This document shows, piece after piece, positions 51,332 to 59,834 of a stretch of 64,000 bases of DNA; positions within the stretch are counted from its first letter, which is position 1; the number at the start of each line of letters is the position of its first letter. Where the stretch lies: positions 1-64,000 of the forward strand of contig NZ_LYPL01000020.1 in NCBI RefSeq assembly GCF_001662075.1, written 5' to 3'. The position numbers were made by a program, and so were the translations under genes. The stretch comes from Rhizobium bangladeshense (GTDB lineage Bacteria; Pseudomonadota; Alphaproteobacteria; Rhizobiales; Rhizobiaceae). A model generated the notes under the pieces. The model was not told the DNA's origin. It did not search any database and worked only from the letters and a program-made list of their open reading frames with translations.

Positions 51332-52561
51332 ATGGAATGTTCCCGCGTTCCATGCCCGGAGTTCGTGTTGCGTCGAAAGAGCCCTTCCCGTAGCAAGCTG
51401 CGTCGTCTTCCCGAGAACTGGGTGTCACCGGTCATCTTCGGGCTCGCCGGCTGGCTGATCTTCCCGAGCGTTGCCTCCCACGCCGATCTCGCCACCATGC
51501 TCGCCGGTCTCGATCGGGAGGGCGAGAGCTGGCGCATGGTTCTGACCAATTCTCCGGCCGGCTCCATTCATCAGGCCGAACTCGCCTTTGCCGATCCTGA
51601 TGTGACGGGCTCGATCTCGTCGGGCGCCGGCGTGGTGCTGCCCGATGGCCGCAAGGTCGCTTTCTCTGCCCAGGACAAGGGCACGGCCAAGAAGAACGGC
51701 CACGAGGACACGCCGGACGAGGATCGCGTCAACCGCGGCATGAAGAGGGGCCGCATCGTCGCGGTGGAAAAGATGCAGCCGCCGAAGGATTTTTCCGCTG
51801 GCTCCATTCTCGAGCGCACGAAGATGCTCTTCACTCCGAGCTTCGACCTCAAGGACCGATCGGCCTTCGTCAAGCCGAAGATCCAGGGCAAGGAAATCGA
51901 GATCGCCACGTCTTTCTATAAGAAGCAGCCGGTGATTGAGGACAGCGGCGTGCCGGCAATGCTCGCAAGCCTGATCACCCGCAACAAGGCCGATGTGCTG
52001 GCCACGGCTTACGCGCCGGCAGCACCCGACTATGCCCGCCAGTCCCCGTTCGATTCGATCCTGAGCGAGCCGGATAGCGGCCGCTTCGTCCCGGAGATCG
52101 GCCCGCGTGATCACGCCTGGGCCGCAAGCGTGCTGCCGCCGAGCGTCTTTTCCGCCCGCGAGCAGCAATGTCTTGCCTCCGGCATCTATTTCGAGGCGCG
52201 CGGAGAATCGGTGAAAGGGCAGGCGGCCGTCGCCCAGGTCATTCTCAACCGCGTCCGCAACCCGGCCTATCCGAAGAGTATCTGCGGCGTCGTCTATCAG
52301 AACGAAGATTGGCGCAACCGCTGCCAGTTTTCCTTCGCCTGCGACGCCATCAAGGACAGGGTGAATTCGGAATATCACTGGCGGGTCGCCCGCGACGTGG
52401 CGATGGCGGTGACATCAGGCAAGATCTGGCTGCCGCAGGTGGGCTCGGCGACGCACTACCACGCCGTCTACGTCCGCCCGAAATGGGCAAAGACCATGGA
52501 AAAGGTCGGCCGCATCGGTCTCCACGTCTTCTACCGCACCTATGGCGGCGGCTGGAGCTGA
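51332..52561 (+). CDS. Cell-wall hydrolase of the SleB/CwlJ family
   Basis: A 409-residue envelope protein. An N-terminal basic stretch and one hydrophobic segment (VSPVIFGLAGWLIFPSVASHA) act as a signal or anchor. About 220 mostly hydrophilic residues follow, then a C-terminal Hydrolase_2 domain (CLASGIYFEARGESVKGQAAVAQVILNRVRNPAYPKSICGVVYQ, CQFSFACD, THYHAVYVRPKW). The catalytic Glu is in the FEARGE motif. Non-spore-forming alphaproteobacteria use such enzymes for peptidoglycan remodelling. AAGGGA lies six bases before ATG 51332. The atp operon begins 272 bases downstream. Confidence 0.9.
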   Translation: MECSRVPCPEFVLRRKSPSRSKLRRLPENWVSPVIFGLAGWLIFPSVASHADLATMLAGLDREGESWRMVLTNSPAGSIHQAELAFADPDVTGSISSGAGVVLPDGRKVAFSAQDKGTAKKNGHEDTPDEDRVNRGMKRGRIVAVEKMQPPKDFSAGSILERTKMLFTPSFDLKDRSAFVKPKIQGKEIEIATSFYKKQPVIEDSGVPAMLASLITRNKADVLATAYAPAAPDYARQSPFDSILSEPDSGRFVPEIGPRDHAWAASVLPPSVFSAREQQCLASGIYFEARGESVKGQAAVAQVILNRVRNPAYPKSICGVVYQNEDWRNRCQFSFACDAIKDRVNSEYHWRVARDVAMAVTSGKIWLPQVGSATHYHAVYVRPKWAKTMEKVGRIGLHVFYRTYGGGWS

Positions 52562-52700
52562 GATAAATCGTCCGGGTCCGGCCGATTTCCGGCCCCGAAA
52601 AGCGGATTCTTTCCGTCGAATTTGCGCGATCGACCTATAATCGCTTTATCCCTTTGATTCGACGGGGTTATTTTCTCGCTGGACAGAAGCCGTCTACGCC

Positions 52701-52729
52701 TTGACTATACCAATCCCTAAAACTATGTT
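52701..52729 (+). promoter_or_regulatory. Predicted promoter of the atpI-B-E-F'-F operon
   Basis: TTGACT at 52701-52706 and TATGTT at 52724-52729 are exactly 17 bases apart, about 105 bases before atpI. It is the best housekeeping-type match in the 272-base gap. Just before it lies an imperfect hairpin (GGGtCCGG...CCGGcCCC, 52573-52595) that may end the upstream transcript. Confidence 0.6.
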
Positions 52730-52833
52730 GCGCGCGACTTCAGAACGGGCCGGAAGGGTCTCAACCTTCGCGTCCGGGGTCCGAATGACCGGGGTAGCGG
52801 GAGTGCGGGCGACGGGCAGGCGAGGAGAGATCC

Positions 52834-53172
52834 ATGGCGGACGACCGCGAGGAAAGTCTTGATAAGCGCCGTGCGCAGCTGGAAGCGGAACTCGCGACCA
52901 AGCGCGTCGAGGCGAAAGTGGACGAGGCAAGCGAAGCTCGCGCCGAGGTAAGCCGCAAAGGTTATGCCCAGGCGATGAAGCTTTCCAGCGAGTTCATTTC
53001 AGCCATCGTCGTCGGTGCCGTCCTTGGCTATCTCCTCGACCGTTTTGTTGGCACGGCGCCTTGGGGGTTGATTGTTCTTCTGCTTCTCGGATTCTGTGCC
53101 GGCGTTCTGAACGTGTTGCGTTCTGCGGGGGTGGTGGCCCATCCCCTGAACGACAAGGACGACAAGAAATAA
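52834..53172 (+). CDS. atpI: ATP synthase protein I
   Basis: A small 112-residue membrane protein encoded first in the Fo operon. A charged, coiled-coil-like N-terminus (DKRRAQLEAELATKRVEAKVDEASEARAEV) is followed by two membrane helices (EFISAIVVGAVLGYLLDRF, GLIVLLLLGFCAGVLNVL) and the acidic/basic end NDKDDKK. AtpI helps assemble the c-ring and is not part of the finished enzyme. AGGAGA precedes the start. The gene order atpI-B-E-F'-F follows with short gaps. Confidence 0.93.
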   Translation: MADDREESLDKRRAQLEAELATKRVEAKVDEASEARAEVSRKGYAQAMKLSSEFISAIVVGAVLGYLLDRFVGTAPWGLIVLLLLGFCAGVLNVLRSAGVVAHPLNDKDDKK

Positions 53173-53234
53173 GGACCGGTCCCGGTCCAGTGCAATGACC
53201 CCGCGTCCTGCGGGCCAAAGAGAGAGAACAAGCG

Positions 53235-53987
53235 GTGTCTAACGATCCGACTCATCAGTTCCTGATCCAGAAGATTGTCCCGATCGAAATCGGCGGAATT
53301 GATTTTTCGTTCACCAATGCATCGCTGTTCATGGCCGCTTCGGCTGCCGTTGCCGCAGGCTTCCTCTATTTCGCCACCTCGAACCGCGCCATCGTGCCGG
53401 GTCGTTCGCAGTCGGTCGCGGAAATGTCCTATGAATTCATCGCCAATATGCTGAAGGAAGGCGCGGGCAAGCAGGGAATGAAGTTCTTCCCGCTGGTCTT
53501 CTCGCTTTTCATGTTCGTCCTGACGGCGAACCTGCTCGGCATGTTCCCCTATTTCTTCACGGTGACGAGCCAGATCATCGTGACCTTCGCGCTGGCGATC
53601 CTCGTTATCGGCACGGTCCTGGTCTACGGCTTCTATAAGCACGGCTTTCACTTCCTGAACGTCTTCGTGCCCTCGGGCGTGCCGGGCCTTCTGCTGCCGC
53701 TGGTCGTCCTGATCGAAATTATTTCCTTCCTGTCCCGTCCGATTTCGCTCTCCGTTCGTCTTTTCGCAAACATGCTCGCCGGTCATATCACGCTGAAGGT
53801 GTTCGCAGGCTTCGTTGCCTCGCTTGGAGCCCTCGGTGCAGTCGGTATCGGCGGAGCCGTTCTTCCCCTCATCATGACCGTCGCCCTGACCGGTCTCGAG
53901 TTCCTCGTTGCCTTCCTCCAGGCTTACGTCTTTGCGGTGCTGACGTGCATGTACCTCAACGACGCGATCCACCCGGGCGGGCACTAA
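53235..53987 (+). CDS. atpB: ATP synthase Fo subunit a
   Basis: The 250-residue proton-channel subunit of Fo. Five or six membrane helices are visible, with the essential Arg in SLSVRLFANMLAGH and the family C-terminus FLQAYVFAVLTCMYLNDAIHP. The GTG at 53235 is used as the start. It lies between atpI (62 bases) and atpE (67 bases). The F1 genes are not in this window, as is normal for alphaproteobacteria, in which Fo and F1 operons are separate. Confidence 0.97.
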   Translation: MSNDPTHQFLIQKIVPIEIGGIDFSFTNASLFMAASAAVAAGFLYFATSNRAIVPGRSQSVAEMSYEFIANMLKEGAGKQGMKFFPLVFSLFMFVLTANLLGMFPYFFTVTSQIIVTFALAILVIGTVLVYGFYKHGFHFLNVFVPSGVPGLLLPLVVLIEIISFLSRPISLSVRLFANMLAGHITLKVFAGFVASLGALGAVGIGGAVLPLIMTVALTGLEFLVAFLQAYVFAVLTCMYLNDAIHPGGH

Positions 53988-54054
53988 GGATAACGACATC
54001 GACGTCAAAGGGCGTCAGTCATTCGCCGCAACAACCATTTCAAAGGAGTTCAAC

Positions 54055-54282
54055 ATGGAAGCGGAAGCAGCAAAGTTCATCGGTGCAGGTCTGGCTTGCT
54101 TTGGTATGGCCGGTACGGCTCTCGGCCTCGGCAACATCTTCGGCAACTACCTCTCCGGCGCTCTGCGCAATCCGTCTGCCGCTGACAGCCAGTTCGGCCG
54201 TCTGGTATTCGGCTTCGCCGTTACGGAAGCTCTGGGCATCTTCTCGCTGCTCGTCGCTCTCCTCCTCCTCTTCGCCGTCTGA
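54055..54282 (+). CDS. atpE: ATP synthase Fo subunit c
   Basis: The 75-residue hairpin protein that forms the rotor ring. Two membrane helices flank the polar loop with ALRNPSA. The proton-carrying carboxylate is the Glu in GFAVTEALGIFSL; the helix-1 Gly repeat GMAGTALGLGNIFGNYL is intact. AAAGGAG lies eight bases before ATG 54055, the strongest ribosome binding site of the operon, in keeping with the many copies needed. A hairpin directly follows the gene. Confidence 0.97.
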   Translation: MEAEAAKFIGAGLACFGMAGTALGLGNIFGNYLSGALRNPSAADSQFGRLVFGFAVTEALGIFSLLVALLLLFAV

Positions 54283-54297
54283 TATCGGCGGATAGAT

Positions 54298-54329
54298 GGA
54301 TCACGGCCTGCGACCGCAAGCCGTGATCC
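54298..54329 (+). other. Intercistronic hairpin after atpE
   Basis: GGATCACGGC (54298-54307) pairs perfectly with GCCGTGATCC (54320-54329) around a 12-base loop and is followed by TTTGC. It lies in the gap between atpE and the b' gene. It may partly stop transcription or protect the atpE message, raising subunit c over the single-copy stalk subunits; the role is inferred. Confidence 0.75.
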
Positions 54330-54359
54330 TTTGCATTTGCAGTCCACCTGGAGGTGAGC

Positions 54360-54983
54360 ATGTTTTTTGTGACCCCGGCTTACGCTGAGGAAGCACCGGC
54401 GGCAGCGACCGGCACGGATGCGCATGGCGCTCCGGCCGCAGGCGAGGTCCATACCGAGACCGGCGTAGCCGAAGGCGAACACGCCCGTGGCCCGTTCCCG
54501 CCCTTCGATTCGACGACCTTCTCGTCCCAGCTGCTCTGGCTGGTGATTACGTTCGGGGTCTTCTACCTCCTTATGCAAAAGGTCATCGCGCCGCGCATCG
54601 GGGCCATTCTCGACCAGCGCCACACGCGCATCTCCCAGGACCTGGAAGAAGCAGGCCGCCTGAAGGCGGAAGCTGACGCTGCCGTCCAGACCTACGAAGG
54701 CGAACTGGCGGCTGCCCGCGCCAAGTCGAATGCGATCGGCTCCGCCGCCCGTGACGCCGCCAAGGCCAAGGCCGAAGAGGAACGCCGCGCTGTCGAGACG
54801 AGCCTGTCTGAAAAGATCAAGGCTGCCGAAGTCCGCATCGCCGACATCAAGGCGAAGGCTTTTGCCGATGTCGGCACCATTGCCGAAGAAACGGCGGCTG
54901 CCGTCGTCGAACAGCTGATTGGCGGCAACGCTGCCCAGGCTGATGTCGCCGCCGCCGTCGCGGCCGCCAAGAAGGAGGCTTGA
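54360..54983 (+). CDS. atpG: ATP synthase Fo subunit b'
   Basis: A 207-residue peripheral-stalk subunit, one of the two different b-type subunits found in alphaproteobacteria and photosynthetic organisms. It has an N-terminal extension of about 50 residues rich in Ala, Gly and acidic residues. One membrane helix follows (SQLLWLVITFGVFYLLMQKVIAPRI), then a long coiled coil (ILDQRHTRISQDLEEAGRLKAEADAA). ATG 54360 is preferred over the GTG six bases upstream, because the GTG lies inside the GGAGGTGAG ribosome binding site. It ends three bases before the b gene. Confidence 0.94.
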   Translation: MFFVTPAYAEEAPAAATGTDAHGAPAAGEVHTETGVAEGEHARGPFPPFDSTTFSSQLLWLVITFGVFYLLMQKVIAPRIGAILDQRHTRISQDLEEAGRLKAEADAAVQTYEGELAAARAKSNAIGSAARDAAKAKAEEERRAVETSLSEKIKAAEVRIADIKAKAFADVGTIAEETAAAVVEQLIGGNAAQADVAAAVAAAKKEA

Positions 54984-54986
54984 TCG

Positions 54987-55478
54987 ATGGAATTTGCTTT
55001 TGACGCGACTTTCTTCGCTTTTGTCGGCCTCGTTCTCTTCCTGGCGCTGGTTGTCTACCTGAAGGTCCCCGGCATGATGGCACGGTCGCTCGACGACCGC
55101 GCCGACCAGATCCGCAACGAGCTGGCCGAAGCCAAGCGCCTGCGCGAGGAGGCCCAGCACCTGCTCGCCGAATACCAGCGCAAGCGCAAGGAAGCGGAAG
55201 CCGAAGCGGCGCACATCGTTGCCGCCGCCGAGCGCGAAGCCGAGATGCTGACTGCCGAAGCGAAGAGGAAGACGGAAGAATTCGTCGCCAATCGCACGGC
55301 GCTCTCCGAGCAGAAAATCCTGCAGGCCGAGGCCGAAGCGATGAAGGCGGTCCGCTCCGCCGCCGTCGATCTGGCGATCGCGGCCGCCGAAACGGTGCTC
55401 GCCAAGAAGGCGGATGGCAAAGTCCAGTCCGAGCTCTTCGGCAATGCCGTCGGCCAGGTCAAGACGCGGCTCAACTGA
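54987..55478 (+). CDS. atpF: ATP synthase Fo subunit b
   Basis: A 163-residue peripheral-stalk subunit that pairs with b'. A single N-terminal membrane helix (ATFFAFVGLVLFLALVVYLKVPGMM) is followed by a charged coiled coil (SLDDRADQIRNELAEAKRLREEAQHLLAEYQRKRKEAEAEA) to the C-terminus. It lies three bases after b' and is the last gene of the operon, followed by a strong terminator. Confidence 0.96.
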   Translation: MEFAFDATFFAFVGLVLFLALVVYLKVPGMMARSLDDRADQIRNELAEAKRLREEAQHLLAEYQRKRKEAEAEAAHIVAAAEREAEMLTAEAKRKTEEFVANRTALSEQKILQAEAEAMKAVRSAAVDLAIAAAETVLAKKADGKVQSELFGNAVGQVKTRLN

Positions 55479-55499
55479 GCGGTATCGAATGGAATGAAG

Positions 55500-55526
55500 A
55501 AAGGCCGGGCATGTCCCGGCCTTTTG
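55500..55526 (+). terminator. Rho-independent terminator of the atp operon
   Basis: AAGGCCGGG (55501-55509) pairs with CCCGGCCTT (55515-55523) around a five-base loop, followed by TTTGTTTG. It lies about 20 bases after atpF. Confidence 0.93.
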
Positions 55527-55647
55527 TTTGTTGATGAAGACTCAGTCGCGGTCGAGGGCATGCCGCTCCCTCTCGATTCCCTCTTCTCCCCTCGGGGGTC
55601 CGAAGGACGGGTCGAGACACGTGGCTCGGCACGTCGGTGCCCGTAGG

Positions 55648-55836
55648 GCGGATGAGGGGGCCGAGGAAGCCTCTCTTTCCAAATAAAGCGATGCGGGCTT
55701 CGACCGCTCCGGCCTGGTATCGACCGTGCTCAGGGCGGTGGGGCGTTACCGCTGGCGTGGCGGAGAGGTTTTCCGTGAGGGGTGTGCCGTGCAGCCCCCT
55801 CATCCGCCTGCCGGCACTTCCTCCCCACCGGGGAGA
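55648..55836. repeat. RIME-like inverted elements between atpF and rnhB
   Basis: GCGGATGAGGGGGC (55648-55661) and its exact complement GCCCCCTCATCCGC (55794-55807) flank about 130 bases. The right arm is followed by CTCCCC-AC-CGGGGAG (55821-55836). The CCCCTCATCCG plus CTCCCC...GGGGAG wording matches the element at 15916-15964. The 440-base gap holds no supported gene. Confidence 0.65.
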
Positions 55837-55922
55837 AGAGGATATGCAGCGGCCTCTCTTTTCCTCGCGCGCCTCTTCCCGTGCTCGTCCGGCTTCTCAT
55901 TGCCCGGTTTTCTGTGGGCGGC

Positions 55923-56612
55923 CTATTCCGGTATCAACTCATCCGTCTCAGGCCCGTCCTCGCCCTTGCGCAACGGCCGAAAACTCATTCGGTGCAGGGA
56001 GCAGGGGCCGTGTTTCTCGATGCCGGCGCGGTGCTGTGCCGTGCCGTAGCCGGCATGCGCGGCAAAGCCGTAGTCCGGAAAGACATTGTGGGCGCGGGCC
56101 ATCATCCGGTCGCGCGTCACCTTGGCGACGATCGAGGCGGCGGCGATCGAGACCGAGCGGGCGTCGCCCTTGACCACGGCCTGCCCGGGGCAATCGAGGC
56201 CGGGCGGCACGTCGAGGCCGTCCGTCAGGACGTAGCTTGCCGGGACGGCAAGACTGCAGATGGCGCGGCGCATGGCGTCGAGGCTTGCCTTGCGGATATC
56301 CGTCTCGTCGATGCGCGTCGAGCTGGAAGAAGCGATCGAGACGGTCGCGGTCGCGAGAATCTGCACGAACAGTTCCTCGCGCCGCTGCGCCGAAAGCTGC
56401 TTGGAATCGTTGAGGCCCTCGGGGATGCGCTTCGGGTCGAGGATAACGGCGGCGGCGACGACCGGCCCGGCGAGCGGTCCGCGGCCAGCCTCGTCGGCGC
56501 CGGCGACCGGCCAGTGGCCGGCCTTGCGGGCTTTGAGCTCCAGGCGGAAGTCCGGCACCAGCGGAGCCGCGTCGAAAAGCAGGGGAGAATCGGGTGGCGT
56601 GCGAGGTTTCAT
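55923..56612 (-). CDS. rnhB: Ribonuclease HII
   Basis: Cleaves RNA in RNA-DNA hybrids and removes single ribonucleotides from DNA. The 229 residues include a short N-terminal extension (PRTPPDSPLLFDAAPLVPDF). The active-site acids are in VAGADEAGRGPLAGPVVAAAV (Asp, Glu), LTDGLDVP (Asp) and ASIVAKVTRDRMM (Asp). GLNDSKQLS and GYGTAQHRAGIEKHGPC are further family marks. ATG 56612 gives the normal length. It lies 165 bases downstream of the radical SAM gene on the same strand. Confidence 0.95.
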   Translation of the reverse strand: MKPRTPPDSPLLFDAAPLVPDFRLELKARKAGHWPVAGADEAGRGPLAGPVVAAAVILDPKRIPEGLNDSKQLSAQRREELFVQILATATVSIASSSSTRIDETDIRKASLDAMRRAICSLAVPASYVLTDGLDVPPGLDCPGQAVVKGDARSVSIAAASIVAKVTRDRMMARAHNVFPDYGFAAHAGYGTAQHRAGIEKHGPCSLHRMSFRPLRKGEDGPETDELIPE

Positions 56613-56777
56613 GCGGCTGAACCTCGCACGCCAACCCGATTTCCCGCAAGTCCCCGGATCAGGGCGGCAGCCGGGGACGGTCCGGCGGATGGTAGCGGTC
56701 AGGGCCATCCGCGGGAATTGCGCTCGGGCTCGAAAACAGGGCGGTTTCTCGATGGGCCGATGCGCAAATTCTATAAA

Positions 56778-57935
56778 TCAGAGCAGCGACAGCTGGACGC
56801 CGCTGCCATCGGGCGGCACGAACAGATCGTCGCGCAGCGGCAGACCGCGCCGCGTCAGGCCGAAGCGCCTCGCCGCCATTTCGAAGCGGCGGGCGATCTG
56901 CCACGCATAGGGACCGGCGCCCTTCATACGCTTGCCGAATTCTGCATCGTAATCCTTGCCGCCGCGCATCGAGCGCACCAGCGACATCACATGCCGGTAA
57001 CGATCGGGATAATGCTGCAACAGCCAGTCACGGAAGAGCGGGCTGACCTCGAGCGGCAGCCGCAGGATGACATAGCTGGCCTCGACGGCGCCCGCCGCCT
57101 TGGCCGATTCGAGGATGCGCTCCAACTCGTGATCGTTCAGCGCCGGGATCAGCGGCGCGGCCATCACGGCCGTTTGGATCCCTGCTTCCGACAGCGTGTG
57201 AATGGTCTCCAGCCGACGCGGCGGCGTGGCGGCGCGCGGCTCCATCGTTCGGGCAAGCTTGCGGTCGAGCGTAGTCACGGAGATGCCGACGCGTACCAGA
57301 TTCTTCGCCGCCATCTCCTGCAGAATGTCGAGATCCCGCAAGATCATCGCCGACTTGGTGACGATCGAGACCGGGTGGTTTGCCTTGTTCAAAACCTCGA
57401 GAATGCCGCGCATGATGCGCCATTCCTTCTCGACCGGCTGATATGGGTCGGTATTGGTGCCGATCGCGATCGCCCGCACCTTGTAGCCCGGCTTGGCGAG
57501 CTCCCGCTCCAGCAGCTTAGCCGCATCCGGCTTGGCGAACAGCTTCGTTTCGAAATCGAGCCCCGCCGAAAGCCCCATATAGGCGTGTGTCGGCCGGGCG
57601 AAACAATAGATGCAGCCATGCTCGCAACCGCGATAGGGATTGATCGAGCGGTCGAAGGCGACGTCGGGCGATTCGTTGCGGGTGATGGCCGTGCGCGGCT
57701 TTTCGATCTGCACCTCGGTCTTGAACGGCGGAAGCTCTTCCAGCGTCTGCCAGCCGTCATCAAAGGTCTCCCGCTGCAGCCCCTCGAAGCGGCCGGTCGG
57801 GTTCAGTCCGGCGCCGCGCCCGCGCCGCCGGTCGACCTCGACCCTCAGCCCGGAGGAGACGATCATCGCATCGGCAACATCTGCCGTATTGGCAGGCGCG
57901 AATGCGGCCTGCCCTGCCAGGGACTGCTCTCTCAT
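56778..57935 (-). CDS. Radical SAM protein (PA0069/SplB-like family)
   Basis: A 385-residue radical SAM enzyme. The cluster-binding motif is CEHGCIYC, with Cys104, Cys108 and Cys111. It has INPYRGCEHGC, TNTDPYQPVE, SIVTKSAMILRDLDIL and VGISVTTLD, the pattern of the conserved family loosely related to spore photoproduct lyase and often annotated PA0069-like. The substrate is unknown; a DNA- or RNA-related role is sometimes suggested. ATG 57935 is preferred over an upstream start at 58022. Its neighbour rnhB is a nucleic acid enzyme, but the gap makes an operon uncertain. Confidence 0.9.
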   Translation of the reverse strand: MREQSLAGQAAFAPANTADVADAMIVSSGLRVEVDRRRGRGAGLNPTGRFEGLQRETFDDGWQTLEELPPFKTEVQIEKPRTAITRNESPDVAFDRSINPYRGCEHGCIYCFARPTHAYMGLSAGLDFETKLFAKPDAAKLLERELAKPGYKVRAIAIGTNTDPYQPVEKEWRIMRGILEVLNKANHPVSIVTKSAMILRDLDILQEMAAKNLVRVGISVTTLDRKLARTMEPRAATPPRRLETIHTLSEAGIQTAVMAAPLIPALNDHELERILESAKAAGAVEASYVILRLPLEVSPLFRDWLLQHYPDRYRHVMSLVRSMRGGKDYDAEFGKRMKGAGPYAWQIARRFEMAARRFGLTRRGLPLRDDLFVPPDGSGVQLSLL

Positions 57936-58074
57936 CGGATTCTCCCGCAGCGGGAAGCTATCGCCTCCGCCCGTTTTGATGATTAAATTCCTATCGGCAA
58001 ATAGAGAACAATGCAAGAACAAAATGCGGAAAACGCCGCTGGCAAAAATTTGTGCGGCGCATTATGACTAGGCA

Positions 58075-58593
58075 ATGTTGACGGTTGTTCTCGAATGTCA
58101 GGATCAGGAATCTGAGCTGGCGCAGACCCTATCGGTCTTGGTGGCAGGCGCAGTGGAGGGACTCGTCGGCGATGTGGTCGTGCTCGATCACGGCTCGCTC
58201 GACGGCACCTCGCGGGTCGCCGACGCGGCCGGCTGCCGGTTTCATTCACAATGGGATATCAAGGACATCGTCTCTTCCGCCCGCGGCGACTGGCTGCTCT
58301 TCGTCGAGCCGGGTGCACGCCCGCAGGCGGGCTGGATCGATGAAGTTGCCGAATATATCGCGCTCAACAAGGCGCCGGCCCGCTTCACCGCCTCGCGCGG
58401 CTACCGGCGCCCGTTTTTCGAGCGCATAGGCCGCGCCGCGCCGTTGCTGGAGCTTGGTCTGCTGATGCCGAAGAGTCAGGCGCTCGCCGTCGCCAGGAGC
58501 GGTATGCGCCTTGCCGAATTCGCCAAGGGCCGGAAGCCGCGTAAACTCGCAAGTGAATTGATTCCGTCCTGGGTGGCGCGTTCGGCGCGGTGA
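58075..58593 (+). CDS. Glycosyltransferase-like (GT-A fold) small protein
   Basis: A 172-residue protein with the start of a family 2 glycosyltransferase: LTVVLECQDQESELAQTLSVL, DVVVLDHGSLDGTSRVADAAGC and SSARGDWLLFVEPGARPQAGWIDEV. The usual DDGSxD is changed to DHGSLD and the DxD-type position reads EPGA, so nucleotide-sugar binding may be altered. The C-terminal part is shorter than in active GT2 enzymes, and no membrane segment is seen. It may be a minimal or inactive relative conserved in rhizobia. It is divergent from the radical SAM gene. Confidence 0.72.
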   Translation: MLTVVLECQDQESELAQTLSVLVAGAVEGLVGDVVVLDHGSLDGTSRVADAAGCRFHSQWDIKDIVSSARGDWLLFVEPGARPQAGWIDEVAEYIALNKAPARFTASRGYRRPFFERIGRAAPLLELGLLMPKSQALAVARSGMRLAEFAKGRKPRKLASELIPSWVARSAR

Positions 58594-58650
58594 AGGATTT
58601 CTCCATCTTGCTCTGGGCTGATCACGCATGTCTAGTTGGCGCCGAAAACT

Positions 58651-58725
58651 GCCCCTCACCCTAACCTTTGCCGGGGTCGAGCCATTGGTCTCGACCCTGT
58701 TGGCGGCGGCACCCGGATGAGGGGC
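58651..58725. repeat. RIME-like palindromic element
   Basis: GCCCCTCA (58651-58658) and TGAGGGGC (58718-58725) form the outer arms. Inside, GGGTCGAG (58674-58681) pairs with CTCGACCC (58690-58697). The CCCCTCACCC and CCGGATGAGGGGC wording links it to the elements at 15916 and 55648. The surrounding 335-base gap (58594-58928) otherwise holds nothing I can support. Confidence 0.65.
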
Positions 58726-58928
58726 TGATTCGCCGCAAGCGCGCTTTGGCGATCCTCTCCGACATCGCGCGCAAAAAATGGCGCCCAATCAGATTTCGCG
58801 CTATAATTCGCCCATGGCGCCGCCGAAGCGCCGCGCTTCGCAACGGATGGCCACGAATGCCGGTGGACGGCAGAACAGGTCGGCGAAAATCTCCTTTTCT
58901 GCCGGGTTCCGGCGAAAGGAGGTGCGTC

Positions 58929-59243
58929 ATGATCCGCCATATGCTTTACGGTCTTGTGGCCGTCATATCGGTGACGTTGATGATCGCGCATCCGCATTCG
59001 GCGGCATCGCAGGCGATGCTCAGTTGCGCAGGCCGATCCGACGTCGTCAAATTCCTGGACAAGAATTTCGCTGAGAAGCTGACGGCGGTCGGGCTGGTCA
59101 ACCAGAACTCCGTCCTCGAGGTCTATGCCGCCGACAGCGGCACCTGGACGCTCGTCGTCACGGATGTTCACGGCATAAGCTGCATTCTGCTGTCGGGTGA
59201 CAGCTGGGATTCGATGCCGGCTCTGCCGGGTATTGCCACCTAA
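58929..59243 (+). CDS. Small exported protein of unknown function
   Basis: A 104-residue product. A signal peptide (LYGLVAVISVTLMIAHPHSAASQA) is cleaved near residue 29, leaving a mature domain of about 75 residues with two Cys (LSCAGR and ISCIL) that could form one disulfide. The pattern LDKNFAEKLTAVGLVNQNSVLEVYAADSGTWTLVVTDVHGISC suggests a small alpha/beta fold. The AGGAGGTG box ahead of ATG 58929 is excellent, so the gene is very probably real. No family function is known to me. It converges on moaB. Confidence 0.82.
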   Translation: MIRHMLYGLVAVISVTLMIAHPHSAASQAMLSCAGRSDVVKFLDKNFAEKLTAVGLVNQNSVLEVYAADSGTWTLVVTDVHGISCILLSGDSWDSMPALPGIAT

Positions 59244-59282
59244 ATCGGGTCGCGATCGTTCGGGTTGGCTTCTCGTGAAATT

Positions 59283-59834
59283 CTATTTCTGTGCCCCGCG
59301 TTTCAGATGCTCGTCGAGACGCGGCATGATCTCGACGAAGTTGCACGGCGTGCTGCGGTAGTCGAGTTGCCCCTTCAGAATGCCGTCCCAGGCATCCCGG
59401 CAGGCGCCGGGCGAGCCCGGCAGAGCGAAGATGAAAGTGGCATTGGCGACACCTGCCGTGGCACGCGACTGGATCGTCGCCGTGCCGATCTTGTCGTAGG
59501 AGATGCGGTGGAAGACGGCGGAAAAGCCGTCCATGCGCTTTTCGAACAAGGGCTCCAGCGCTTCCGGCGTCACATCACGGCCGGTAAAGCCGGTGCCGCC
59601 TGACGTGATGACGACATCGATATCGTCCCGCTCGGTCCAAGCCTTGACCTGCGCGGCGATTTTGTCCCGGTCGTCAGGCACGATCGCCCGGTCGGCCAGC
59701 CGGTGACCCGCTTCGGTGATCCGCGCCGCCAGCGTATCGCCGGATTTGTCGGTTTCCGGCGTGCGGGTATCCGAGATGGTGAGGACAGCGATTCCGACGG
59801 CGATGAACGGCCGCTTTTCGTCCAGACCTGCCAT
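59283..59834 (-). CDS. moaB: Molybdenum cofactor biosynthesis protein MoaB
   Basis: A 183-residue MoaB/MogA-fold protein that adenylylates molybdopterin before metal insertion. The pterin-binding motif is VVITSGGTGFTGRDVTPEAL, and the beginning is AVLTISDTRTPETDKSGDTL. ALPGSPGACRDAWDGIL near the end is also typical. Length and motifs are normal. Its start overlaps the end of ispE by one base, so the two are translated from one message although they belong to unrelated pathways. Confidence 0.94.
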   Translation of the reverse strand: MAGLDEKRPFIAVGIAVLTISDTRTPETDKSGDTLAARITEAGHRLADRAIVPDDRDKIAAQVKAWTERDDIDVVITSGGTGFTGRDVTPEALEPLFEKRMDGFSAVFHRISYDKIGTATIQSRATAGVANATFIFALPGSPGACRDAWDGILKGQLDYRSTPCNFVEIMPRLDEHLKRGAQK

